This document shows positions 43,951 through 53,366 of a stretch of DNA of 64,000 nucleotides, in pieces. Source of the DNA: Gonatopus flavifemur. Taxonomy: Eukaryota > Arthropoda > Insecta > Hymenoptera > Dryinidae. The stretch lies in the NCBI GenBank assembly GCA_018340375.1, contig JAFFJZ010000004.1:26634001-26698000 (forward strand). Reading direction: 5' to 3'. Below the pieces are notes generated by a model that saw only the letters and a program-made list of their open reading frames with translations, was not told where the DNA came from and searched no databases. The first letter of the stretch is position 1, and each line of letters starts with the position of its first letter. Both the position numbers and the translations under genes were made by a program.

Positions 43951-44560
43951 TATACACATATATATGTACGGTATATACATGTAACCTCTTTACTACATTT
44001 TCCATGACTTTTTTGTCCTTGCTTATTAATAAGAACACTATATATACATATATGTAATCTTTTGTTAGAATTCATACTGTACACCGTGCGTGTATACGTA
44101 AATGCACATATACGTATAAATACTATATATACATGTAACATTCTTGTTACATTTCCACAATTTTTTTTTTCTTTTTCATTCATGAAAATATTACCTACAT
44201 ATATGTATCTTTAATTAGAGTTATGTGCCGTATATGTATTGTGCGTATGTATATATATGTATATGCACATATCTATGCACTATATATATATAGATATCTT
44301 AATCTGAAATATAATAATTAATGAACCTTTCAATAATTATACGTATATGTATCCATGGATCATTCTTGAAAGGAAAAATACTATGTCCAGATCACCCGTT
44401 ATGTGCATAAACACTTCAAATTTAGTAAACATCTGGGTGACAGTTTCGGAAGGAAACTTCTTCGCACAGGGGGAAAACCACTCATAAAAAATTATGACGA
44501 GAACGAAGGTCTGTGTCGTTTCGCTACCTAACTGCAACGCGAACCAACACACACCGTAAC
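43951..44560. other. TATACATG-rich simple sequence
   Basis: AT-rich stretch dominated by TATATACATG and GTATATGTA motifs; TGTAACATTCTTGTTACA is a short palindrome near 44135. Frames on the minus strand (44183-43932, 44552-44337) are low-complexity or unsupported. No gene seen up to 45.1 kb. Confidence 0.5.
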
Positions 44561-45151
44561 CCTATGTAGAAAAAACGTGGCCTACGTGCATTTTCAAGAA
44601 TGACCATTGATACAAATATAATTTTTCTTATTTAATTAAATGTACTTATTTTATTCAAATAATTAGAAGACATACATGCGTATCTATTAGATGTCATCTA
44701 CAATCAATGTTTGAAATTATTAAATACTATCAAAGCATATTGAAACCTTACATTTTAGATTAGAGAGATTTGGTTGGTCAATTAAATAATCCTATAGATT
44801 CGGATTTCAATTCAAACATTGACTGTAGTTCTTTCATATGACAAACCAAAATCGCTGACCTTTTTCAACATTCTGTCAATCATAAACATTATCAACCCTC
44901 TCCTTCTATACTTCAATAATATTATAAGACTAAAATTATTACAATTTCTCATGAACAATCAGACGAACTACAAAGAATATTGGTTAATTTTAATATTTTC
45001 GATTTCAATATTGTGTTTCTCTTACATCTTGGAAGAATCATACGTAAGAAGGTACGTGTGAAAAAAATCTCAAGTGCATAGAAAGAAAGGAAATCTATTT
45101 CTTTCTTTCTCAAATAATAGGACTCCCACTTCAGGTCTACTGTCAGAATAG

Positions 45152-45191
45152 TATATAAGGACCGGAATGCATGCCCCCTGACACATTCAGT
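45152..45191 (+). promoter_or_regulatory. TATA box and TCAGTT initiator upstream of hairpin array
   Basis: TATATAAG at 45152 and ATTCAGTTTT with the A at 45189. Possible splice donors follow (CAAG|GTAAAA near 45258; ACA|GTAAGT near 45317). The spacing of 37 nt is slightly long but equal to that of the minus-strand promoter at 50.4 kb, which also has ATTCAGTTT. Confidence 0.55.
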
Positions 45192-45380
45192 TTTGAAAGT
45201 TAGAACCAAATCATTAATTCTCCGAATTTGATCTTCAACACTCATTCATTTTTCAAGGTAAAATTACAACATTCAATTCACAACTAAAATCAGTTCACTT
45301 CGATCACTATTTTTAACAGTAAGTATCACTAATAATATTGAACCCCAATTCATGATATCGAAGATCCTGCCTTCCCTTCC

Positions 45381-46284
45381 GAAATACTGTGCATAGCCAC
45401 TATATTTCAACCTCCTTTGGGATAATGTGCATAGTCACTAATCCCGATTCATTTCCCAACTTCTCTTGGTTCCTGTGGAGATACTGTGCTCAGTCGCTAT
45501 ATCTCTATTCCTCTTTAGAGATCATTTGCAACAGCCACTAATCTCTAAAAACCCTAACCAGTTTCTAATCAATTCTAATTTTTCAATTCGAGATAATGTG
45601 CATAGCCACTATATCTCGAATCTTTCTTTAATTCATTTTCAACTCTATAGAGATGATGTGCAACAGCCACTAATCTCTTAAACCTTTCTAATCTTTTCTA
45701 ATCAATTCTAATTTTTCAATTCGAGATAATGTGCATAGCCACTATATCTCGAATCTTTCTTCAATTCATTTTCAACTCTACAGAGATGATGCGCAACAGC
45801 CACTAATCTCTAAAACTTTTCTCATCTTTTCTAATCAATTTTGAATTTTCAATTTGAGATAATGCGCATAGCCACTATATCTCGAATCTTTCTTTAATTC
45901 ATTTTCAACGCTATAGAGATCATGTGCAACAGCCACTAATCTCTAAAATCCCTAACCAGTTTCTAATCAATTCTAAATTTTCAATTTGAGATAATGCGCA
46001 TAGCCACTATATCTCGAATCTTTCTCTAATTCATTTTCAACTCTATAGAGATGATGTGCAACAGCCACTGATCTCTAAAACTTTTCTAATCTTTTCTAAT
46101 CAATTCTAAATTTTCAATTTGAGATAATGTGCATAGCCACTATATCTCGAATTCTCCTATAATTCATTTTCACCTCTATAGAGATGATGTGCAACAGCCA
46201 CCAATCTCTAGAACTTTTCTAATCTTTTCTAATCAATTCTAATTTTCCAATTCGAGATAATGTGCATAGCCACTATATCTCAAA
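45381..46284 (+). ncRNA. array of 15 short hairpins with near-constant loop
   Basis: Fifteen 27-34 nt inverted repeats follow each other every ~55-60 bp. Two alternating types exist: TTCGAGATA + loop + TATCTCGAA, and TAGAGAT + loop + ATCTCTA. The loop is nearly invariant: (A/G)TGTGCATAGCCACTA in one, GATGTGCAACAGCCACTA in the other. The first two hairpins have different but still paired stems (GAAATA/TATTTC at 45381-45408; GGGAT/ATCCC at 45419-45445), and several TTTGAGATA/TATCTCGAA copies keep pairing through G-U. Co-variation of stems with conservation of loops is the mark of selection on RNA (or cruciform DNA) structure. Pairs of hairpins form a ~115 bp higher-order repeat. The array would lie in the first intron of, or at the start of, a transcript from the 45.15 kb promoter. 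Frames across it are not conserved as protein. Confidence 0.7.
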
Positions 46285-46615
46285 TTCTTTTAGAAAAATG
46301 ACATCCCACGCATCCTCACTCGAAAACCTAATCCTTCCTCTTTGATATCCGGAATAACAACTAGTTCACTGTCACGTCCAGAACCTTTGAAGGTCCTTGA
46401 CGCTACTGCGGGGTTAAAGGATCGTAGAATTCGGAATTTGATTTCTACAACCCTTTGTTTATAGAGTTCCCCGTTTTAGTGATAATGCAAGGACCGAGGA
46501 TTTAGAGATTCTGAGACGATTATTATGTATATATATATGTGTGAGGTTGTTGAATTTTCACATTTCTAGCATCGAATGATTCATTGGTTCTTGTATTTGA
46601 ATTTGAATCCCGCAG

Positions 46616-47525
46616 GTCAATCTATTTGCGTAGATCGCAATCCGCAGAATTGATTGGTGCAATTGATTTAGGGTGACAACGGTGTGTCCCCTGTGTGTAT
46701 ACTGACCTAATGTTGTGATAGAAATGTCATAACATGTGTGTGTACACTAACCTAATGTTATGTTAGAAATGTCAAAACATTTCTGTGTACGTGTGTGCAT
46801 ATGAAAGTGTAGGGTAAGTATTTCAAATATTAAGGTGAGTAATTTGAATTAAGATTTAATTAATAGATCCAAATCTGTATTTGTTCCCTTTCTATTCAGA
46901 TGTGAAGAGATAAGGAACAAATGTGGGTACTTCTACGAAGAAGAAAACTTAGAGATGGGAAAAAGTCTTCTTCGATGGAGTTCTGGGTAGGAATCAGTTC
47001 CAAGGTAAGTCTTAATGTAATATATACATCTCAACTCCTTATTTCAATAGAATCGCATAAATGAATTACATTCACTTATTGGGTTCTTTAGGGTATTGTA
47101 TATTTTAATACTTGTTGTAAAAAAGAGGGGTAGTCGATATACTTGTTCTGTATATTTTGTATGTTTTAACTTTAATTCTAATTACTATTGGGTTTTTCAG
47201 TTGAGGTAAGATGTACTTTTCTTGACTCGTCCCCTGCTACCTTTGGAATTGTACCAGCGAGTAGCAATAAGAGTCATCAAGGGGGTATCATCGAACCAGG
47301 TACGTGTGAGTGTATTATGCTAGTATGAATAAATTAGTTATTTTAGTTGTAGAAAGTTTCATATGTTATGAGACTTTTGTATTGTGTTATAATATAATGA
47401 TTGTTTCAGTTTCCTGGAGAATTACTTCATCGACTGACTTCGGCTCTGCCTTCTGCCCTTAGCAACTTGAAGAACATCCAGCGTCACCAAGTTCTTGGGT
47501 AATAAAATGTGCAATCTCCAGATAG
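46616..47525 (+). ncRNA. chain of well-formed exons, largely non-coding transcript
   Basis: Four exons bounded by good sites: 46616-46813 (CCCGCAG / AGG|GTAAGT), 46900-47004 (TTCTATTCAG / CAAG|GTAAGT), 47201-47299 (GGTTTTTCAG / CCAG|GTACGT), 47410-47525 (TTGTTTCAG / ATAG|GTAAAA), and a next acceptor near 47601 (TTTTTTAG). Exon 2 contains an ATG at 46921 and 28 open codons (MWVLLRRRKLRDGKKSSSME), closing two codons into exon 3. A second frame is open across the exon 3/4 joint for 60 codons (TRPLLPLELYQRVAIRVIKG, FPGELLHRLTSALPSALSNL) but has a stop before it and no ATG. So the transcript either encodes small peptides or is a long non-coding RNA running into the repeat array. Confidence 0.5.
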
Positions 47526-47626
47526 GTAAAAACAGTATCAATTATAATATCACATGTAACCTTTCCCCGTAAGAAAGTTCTAATGTGAATTAATTTTTTA
47601 GGCATTGGATTCCATGACGGTGGGAT

Positions 47627-47796
47627 TTATGTATCGCCAACCAGGGAGGGTCTCTCTCTCTCTCGCTGAGAAGGTTTGGATAGAGCCGTTGGATTCCAAT
47701 CTCCTTCCTCCTTGAAGAGTTCAATTGGAACGTCAACTCTTCCTTCTGCCTTGACAGGATGTTTTACGGGTAGTGTATTGATATCAATCAATTCAT
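47627..47796 (-). other. antisense open exon candidate
   Basis: After a minus-strand acceptor-like CATTTGTATAG an open frame encodes about 56 residues (YVDELIDINTLPVKHPVKAE, VDVPIELFKEEGDWNPTALS, then RERERPSLVGDT and stop). Its composition is more protein-like than the plus-strand frame over the same bases (SMTVGFMYRQPGRVSLSLAE). If real, the element has overlapping genes on both strands here. The (GA)n-like RERER part is simple sequence. No promoter or start codon found. Confidence 0.25.
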
Positions 47797-47939
47797 CTAC
47801 ATACCTATACAAATGGAAATTAGGGCTTCTAGTTCAGTGTAGATGCATGTAAAAGGTGACATTCTTATGTGTTAAAAGTTGAGTGAAGTGAAATTTTTCA
47901 ATAGCGATTCTCTTAAGTCGTTACAGTAGATTCAGTGTT

Positions 47940-49070
47940 CTGGTATAGTGTGTTATCCTTTTGTGCTTTCTTACAATCTTTTATGTTATTAATGATCAAT
48001 GTGAGAGGTTTTAAAAATTGAAGTGGTGAAAAATGTCAGAAAGTGCTTTTGAGGTTGCGACGACAAAAAAATAAAGTAGTGTGATTTCAAGTTCAGTGAA
48101 TTAGGTGTGTGTAGTGTTTGTAAGTGGTTTTGTTAAGCCTGTAGGGCTTAGACAAAGTTGTCTACCAAATTACAGACAATTCGAAGTGACAGTTTCGTCA
48201 CTGAGAACAGTTTAAATTGTAATTTCTCAAAAGACGAGAACATTAATTTTCAAGAATTGTGTTTTACGGATGTGAAGTGGTTGCAATTGGCTTGGTTAAG
48301 ACTGTGGCATCGAGATAGACTATTATACTGAATTATAGACAATTCGAAGTGACAGTTTCGTCACTGAGAACAGTTTAAATCGTAATTTCTCAAAAGACGA
48401 GAACTTTAGTTTTCAAGTGTTGTGTTCTACGGATGTGTGGTGTTTAGAATTGATTTGGTTAAGACTGTGGCATCGAGATAGACTATTATACTGACTTATA
48501 GACAATTCGAAGGGACAGTTTTGTCACTGAGTGCATTTTAAATTGAGATTTTGCAAAAGACGAGAACTTCAATTTTCAAGTGTTGTGTTCTACGGATGTG
48601 TGGTGTTTAGAATTGATTTGGTTGAGACTGTGATATCAAAGTGAACTATTATACCAATTTACAGACAATTCGAAGTGACAGTTTCGTCACCGAGTACATT
48701 TTAAATTGTGATTTTACACTAGACGAGAAGTTTAATTTTCAAGTTTTGTGTTCTACGGATGTGTAGTGTTTTATAGTGATTTATTCTGTATCGTGGAGTG
48801 ATGTTAAGTGTAGTTGTGGAATTTGAACAAATTTGAAGTGACAGAACTGTTCAGAAGTTCAGTTTTATGTCTGCGGTTATTGAAAAACCGTGAACTTTTT
48901 CCTACAAGTTCAGTGTCTTAGTGGAGTGATGCGTTATAATTGATTCGAACTGGTTAATAGTGATATTTTCAAGTAGTTTGAAAGATTCGAATGAACTAGA
49001 AATGATAGTTGTATTATGAGATGCTTTATAAGGTGCAGAAACAGATAACCGTGAACTAATTTCTGTGTTT
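47940..49070 (+). repeat. tandem array 1 of ~163 bp unit
   Basis: About seven units with starts near 48012, 48175, 48339, 48501, 48664, 48827 and 48990. The four central units are well conserved (ACAATTCGAAGTGACAG..., CTGTGGCATCGAGATAGAC, GTTCTACGGATGTG). Each has a small hairpin AAGTGACAGTTTCGTCACT; a divergent unit has CGGTTATTGAAAAACCG near 48875. No conserved reading frame. An acceptor (GTGTTTTTCAG at about 49075) follows directly. Confidence 0.8.
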
Positions 49071-49299
49071 TTCAGGTTCTCGTGCAGCGATGAGAGGTAT
49101 TTCTGGATTAGGTATTCGTGAAGGAATGGTGTACTGATTTTTGGTTTCCCTGTGTGGAGGGTGATACCTCGTCTTAAGGGTAAATTTTATTATCAATTAA
49201 TTTTCACAATATTTGGTTTGAATTATGAACATGAATATAACTAAATTTATTTTTGGTTACAGGAAGTTATGACTGTACACGCATATACATTTACATGGC

Positions 49300-50022
49300 T
49301 TATAGAGATTCTAAATTACCGTCGACTATCCTTTGACATTGAGGACAGTGATTTACATTCCCTATTAATAATTCACATGGGATTCTAGAAACACAAAAAA
49401 CTGGCGGAGATGGATGGTTCCCTATTCCCCTATACTCGGCGATCTTTTGCCTCGTCCAAGCAGGAGGAGGACGGAGAGGAGTGAATCTAAACTTCGCGAA
49501 ATTCAACGGATAATTAATCTCGCGTCGCCTAGCTTCTAATAAATCCAGATCTCTTTTGTCCCTAGTTTGATTGGTGGCGAATTTCTTCCTTGCTCTTTCC
49601 GTAGGGAAGAGGAGACCGTTCTCCTCGTTTATTTGTCGATTTCGGATCCTCTCGCAAATCATTTTGATCCGGTCCTCAACTTCCTCTAAATCGAGAGACT
49701 TTAAATTTTGCACTAAAAAAGAAGAAGGGAAAACATGAAACCTTGATTAGAATAATTACACTCGATCGCTCGATATTGATGGTAAGAGAGAATTCAAACG
49801 AAATTGAGATTGTTAAATGAAAAGTAAATTTATGCCACAAACAGATAATTCTTCACGATAACTTGGTAAGAGAGAATTCTAACGAAATTGAAATTGTTAA
49901 ATGAAAAGTAAATTTATGCCACAAAACAGATAATTCTTCACGATAACTGGTTCACTTGAAAGAGTTGATTATATCTGGGAATACTATGTAAGTATTTCAG
50001 AGTTAATCAACTCACAAGACAT
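49300..50022 (-). CDS. small cysteine-motif protein, family member 2 (139 aa, spliced)
   Basis: The main exon (49712-49300) opens after CTTCTTTTTTAG without an ATG. A 24-nt micro-exon (50039-50016) between TATATTTGCAG and GTGAGT contains ATGTCTT; joined, the frame reads MSLQNLKSLDLEEVEDRIKM. A non-coding first exon (about 50385-50166, free of ATG, ending CCA|GTAAGT) and a TATA/initiator promoter complete a consistent gene. The product is charged and helical (1-80), then FAKFRFTPLRPPPAWTRQKI, and at the C-terminus CVSRIPCELLIGNVNHCPQC, a possible four-cysteine metal site. Layout and splice phase match the 14.1 and 52.9 kb genes. The 3' end overlaps plus-strand exons from the opposite direction. 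Function unknown. Confidence 0.62.
49783..49951. repeat. 85 bp tandem duplication in intron 2
   Basis: Two nearly identical copies of a segment beginning GGTAAGAGAGAATTC and ending TTCACGATAAC lie side by side in the intron of the minus-strand gene. One base in an A run and a few substitutions differ, so it is recent. Confidence 0.8.
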
Positions 50023-50380
50023 AATTCGTAATAAATCCACTGCAAATATAGATTCGCTCGAATTTGTTACGAATCTCGTTTTGATTTCTGCGATACACTT
50101 TGGGCGCTGATAAAACAAGAACACACACGATCGCGGAAAATTTTACTTTCAATAGAAAATACTTACTGGTAATTATATTTTAAATTTTTGTTGAAAAGAA
50201 GAAAAAACAAAACTGTTGTTGAACACACGAAAATTGAAACTAGAGGTTTAAATTTTACGAATACTTTCAATAGTATTGTACGATTATTTTCGAAGGGTTG
50301 TGATAGTCTTGAAAACTATGGAGTGTTTCAAGATTTTCACAGGAGGTGGTGGTTTTAGTCGCGATAGAAAATCTGAACTG

Positions 50381-50422
50381 AAACTGAATTTGAACTGTCC
50401 AGCCTTTTGGGCCTATATTTAA
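50381..50422 (-). promoter_or_regulatory. promoter of the 49.3 kb gene
   Basis: On the minus strand TTAAATATAGG (50422-50412) precedes AATTCAGTTTCAGTTCAG (initiator A near 50385). The transcript from here has no ATG before the first donor at about 50165. Confidence 0.55.
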
Positions 50423-50869
50423 GGGCTGTCCCCCTCTCCGATTCTCCTTCCCGATGGACGCTCCCTATTCTTGTTTTTCCAGAGTTTCTCCGTCTTTTCG
50501 TTTAGGGAAAGGGATACGGGTTCTCCAAGTTTCGATTATCGATACGCGCATCCCTGTGTTCGTTGGAAATTGTGTGCATGGGTTGCTATGTGTAAGAGAG
50601 AGATAGGGATATCCATTTCTTACACGTAGGACTTATTTCTATTTCTATAATTATTGGTTTGAATTATTGAATTTCAGTGTTGTTGTTATTCCTAACGCTT
50701 ATCACTTATGATTATAGTTAATTACATTTGTTGTTGTTTCTCTATAGAGGTTAGGGGGACCAATTCGGCAATATTTAATTTCCATGTTTAATAGAAAAAT
50801 AATTGGCGGTTTGTATGTATATACACGTGTGTATATAATATAACATAATAGTATTTTCGGCAGGTAGTA

Positions 50870-52040
50870 ATTCTAGAGTGACAATTTGTGAAGAAACTGT
50901 ATTTTCATTCTGCGATTCTATGAGTCGTTGAGCTAAATTTTCCAGGTTTTCATAGTTTTAATATTATAAAGTAGTTCCAGTGGTTTTATTTGGTTGTGTT
51001 GAGTGCTTATAACGTGTGTGTCAAGTGTTAGAAGATTTGAGGTGGTACCTTACGAAGAAAGTGAATTTTTGTTCTGCGACTTAGTGAAAACCGCAAACTT
51101 ATTTTGGTGTTTTTATATTCTAGTGCAGTGAATCATCTTTCAGTGGGATTATTTGTTCATTTAGAGTAAGTGTGACTTCCACATCAAATCCTAAAAGGTT
51201 TGAAGTGGAAGTTTTGAAGAAAACTATATTTTTAATCTACGACTCAATGAATTGCAATTTGAATTTGACGTATCCGCATAATTTCTATTGTGGAGAATTT
51301 TCCTAATAGTCTCATTAGACTGTGTAATATGATGGCAGAGTGTATTTAGAATTTTAAAGGATTTGAGTTGGTAGATTTTTTGAAAACTCTATTTTGTATC
51401 TGCGACTCTCAGAGTCGTTTAGCTTGTTTTTAAAGTTTTGGTTATTTTGATATCGTGGAATAGTTTTAATGGTCCTATTCCACTGTTTAATATAATTATG
51501 GTTTATAAATACATTCTCAAAAGATTTGAGGTGGTAGAACTTTGTAAACTCTATTTTGTATCTGCGACTCGCAGAGTCGCTTAGGTTGTCTTTAGAGTTT
51601 TGGTTATATTGGTATCGTGGAATAGTTCTAATGGTCCTATTCCACTGTTTAATATAATTATGGTTTATAAATACATTCTCAAAAGATTTGAGGTGGTGGA
51701 TTTCTAGAGATTATGTATTTTGTGGTTGCGACTCTTAGAATTGCTATAATAATTTTGTAATTTTCGTAGTCTTTATATTGGAAATTGTTTCTAATGTTTT
51801 GATTTGAACATATATGGCAATTGTACCTTGTGCTTCAAATATTAAAATATTTGAAGTGCAAGTTTTATTTGAATGTGAAATTTAACTCTGCGATTCTATG
51901 AGTCGCAACCTTTTATTTGTACATTTTTGCAACTTGCGTGTCATAAGAGATTTTCAATGGTTATATTCAGTTAATTGAACGAATTTTCGATGTAAGTTTG
52001 TGCATTTTCTTTGTCTTTGAAAATAATTTTTTTTTTTTTT
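50870..52040 (+). repeat. tandem array 2 of ~163 bp unit
   Basis: Seven units starting near 50876, 51034, 51198, 51361, 51524, 51686 and 51849. Each starts GATTTGAGGTGGTAG-like, continues with a three-base-loop hairpin (TGCGACTC-GCA-GAGTCGC, TGCGACTC-TCA-GAGTCG, TGCGATTC-TAT-GAGTCGCA) and, in the best units, GTGGAATAGTTCTAATGGTCCTATTCCAC. Units 4 and 5 are almost identical; the others have diverged. The period equals that of array 1 and the AAGTG(A/G) unit start is shared, so both arrays derive from one unit. Confidence 0.8.
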
Positions 52041-52378
52041 AAATATTTCCTGTAAAAAAAAAAAGGGCAGATAAATGCAGGGTTATTTCATAGTGTTTGA
52101 AGTTTCTCCTGCACATCTGTTTTATTGTTTGGTTTTATGACAAGGACTTGGTATTTCTTTAGTTTCTTCCATCGTTGTCATTTCCATTGTGAGGACAGAT
52201 TTCAAACCTCGATTACTTTACTGTTGATTTTTAATTTCATTTGGTGTTGCTGTACTTTTATTACGGTTTTATCCTTTTTGAGTATCAAAGGAGGTTAGAC
52301 TGTAATAAGGTCGAGTTTTAATTGATGACCGTAAGATTTTCTATCGGGCTGCAATCGAGTATTGAAATCTTATTCTCT

Positions 52379-52573
52379 TTAGGGTTTGGCAACGCTGGGT
52401 CTGACCATTTGTTTCCTTGTGTATACTCTCCTTTTTTTTATATGCGTTTTCACCATAGGATTCTCGACGCCTGCTCGACAACGGATTTCTTTATCGAGGG
52501 TGGTCAGAGTATCCTTGGTTTGTTTGAAATAGATGAAAAAAAAAAGGTTATTCATAGAGATCTCTGGAAACAA
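52379..52573 (-). other. basic open frame, possible exon
   Basis: A minus frame encodes about 50 residues with a basic end (LTTLDKEIRCRAGVENPMVK, HIKKRRVYTRKQMVRPSVAK) before a stop. Over the same bases the plus strand has a 93-codon frame. The basic composition fits a nucleic-acid-binding tail, but there is no start or splice evidence strong enough to decide. Confidence 0.25.
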
Positions 52574-52732
52574 ACAGATGTAGGAAATACCAGTCTCTTG
52601 TAATTTGTTGGGTTTCGGTGCGAGGAACTATTTCGTATCTCTTCGTTTCATGTGAAAATATGCGTACATATTTTCAGTCATTATGTTCCTTTAAACCATA
52701 GAGAGGAGAAAAGAGAGGGAAGAGAGAAAAGA

Positions 52733-52734
<2 letters not shown>

Positions 52735-52770
<36 letters not shown>
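52735..52770. repeat. (TA)n microsatellite
   Basis: A pure TA run preceded by GA-rich sequence (AGAGAGGAGAAAAGAGAGGG), upstream of the last gene of the 7.2 kb element. Confidence 0.9.
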
Positions 52771-52772
<2 letters not shown>

Positions 52773-52894
52773 TAAAAGACATGATTACGTCACATCACTA
52801 ACTATCATTGTCTGGAAATCACCCCTTTTTTCCTAATCACCACCGCGTGCTTATCAATCCAACCTCCATTCCAAATTTCCGAATTCGTTTTCAG

Positions 52895-53366
52895 TGTCGC
52901 GATCAATTATCAAAATCCTAAAGGAAGCTGAAATAGAAAAGAACAGGATCCTAAAAAAACAAAAACTAATCAATACCCAGGGGAAAAGGTTAGGGGAGAC
53001 GTTTCATATAGAACAGAAAAAGGTATCAAGAGGCTCACGAAAAAATTCAAGCTCCTCTTGGAGGAACAGAAGGCAGCCCTCTCAGCCCTCCCCAGCCAAC
53101 GTGTCCGAATTAATATAAATACATCTAATCAATCGAATAAGACTCTTAAAACGTCCGATAGACCACAGTTACCCACGAGGTGTAGAATATGTATCGAAAC
53201 TAAAAGAGAATTCTTGAATTGTGTCAATTGTAAAGATCACGGTCGATTGTATAGTGAATTAAGTGAGACTGAAATGAATAACGTTAAATTCTCTGTTAAT
53301 GAAAAGAAAGAAATCCTGTCGATCAAATATTTCGGGGATTCATATCACAATATATCAGAATTGTAA
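52895..53366 (+). CDS. small cysteine-motif protein, family member 3, frameshifted
   Basis: The exon opens after GAATTCGTTTTCAG with TG-TCG-CGA, the same phase as the 14.1 and 49.3 kb genes; an upstream exon ending in A would give MSRSIIKILKEAEIEKNRIL. The first frame continues to 53118; the C-terminal half is in the -1 frame (open to 53366): LTKKFKLLLEEQKAALSALP, then RCRICIETKREFLNCVNCKD and FSVNEKKEILSIKYFGDSYH. The switch must occur near CAGAAAAAGG at about 53018, an A5 run, so either a single-base insertion or translational frameshifting. The Cys pattern CxxC-x11-CxxC suggests a metal-binding site. AATAAA follows at about 53390. Confidence 0.5.

Noticed and set aside
45466..45681. 71-codon frame across the first hairpins (RDHLQQPLIS, RDNVHSHYIS repeats)
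   Set aside because: The frame is not kept through the rest of the array and conservation follows hairpin structure, not codons.
45381..46284. CRISPR-like array (palindromic repeats with spacing)
   Set aside because: The DNA is eukaryotic, the sequences between hairpins are themselves repeated rather than unique, there are two alternating repeat types and no cas genes.
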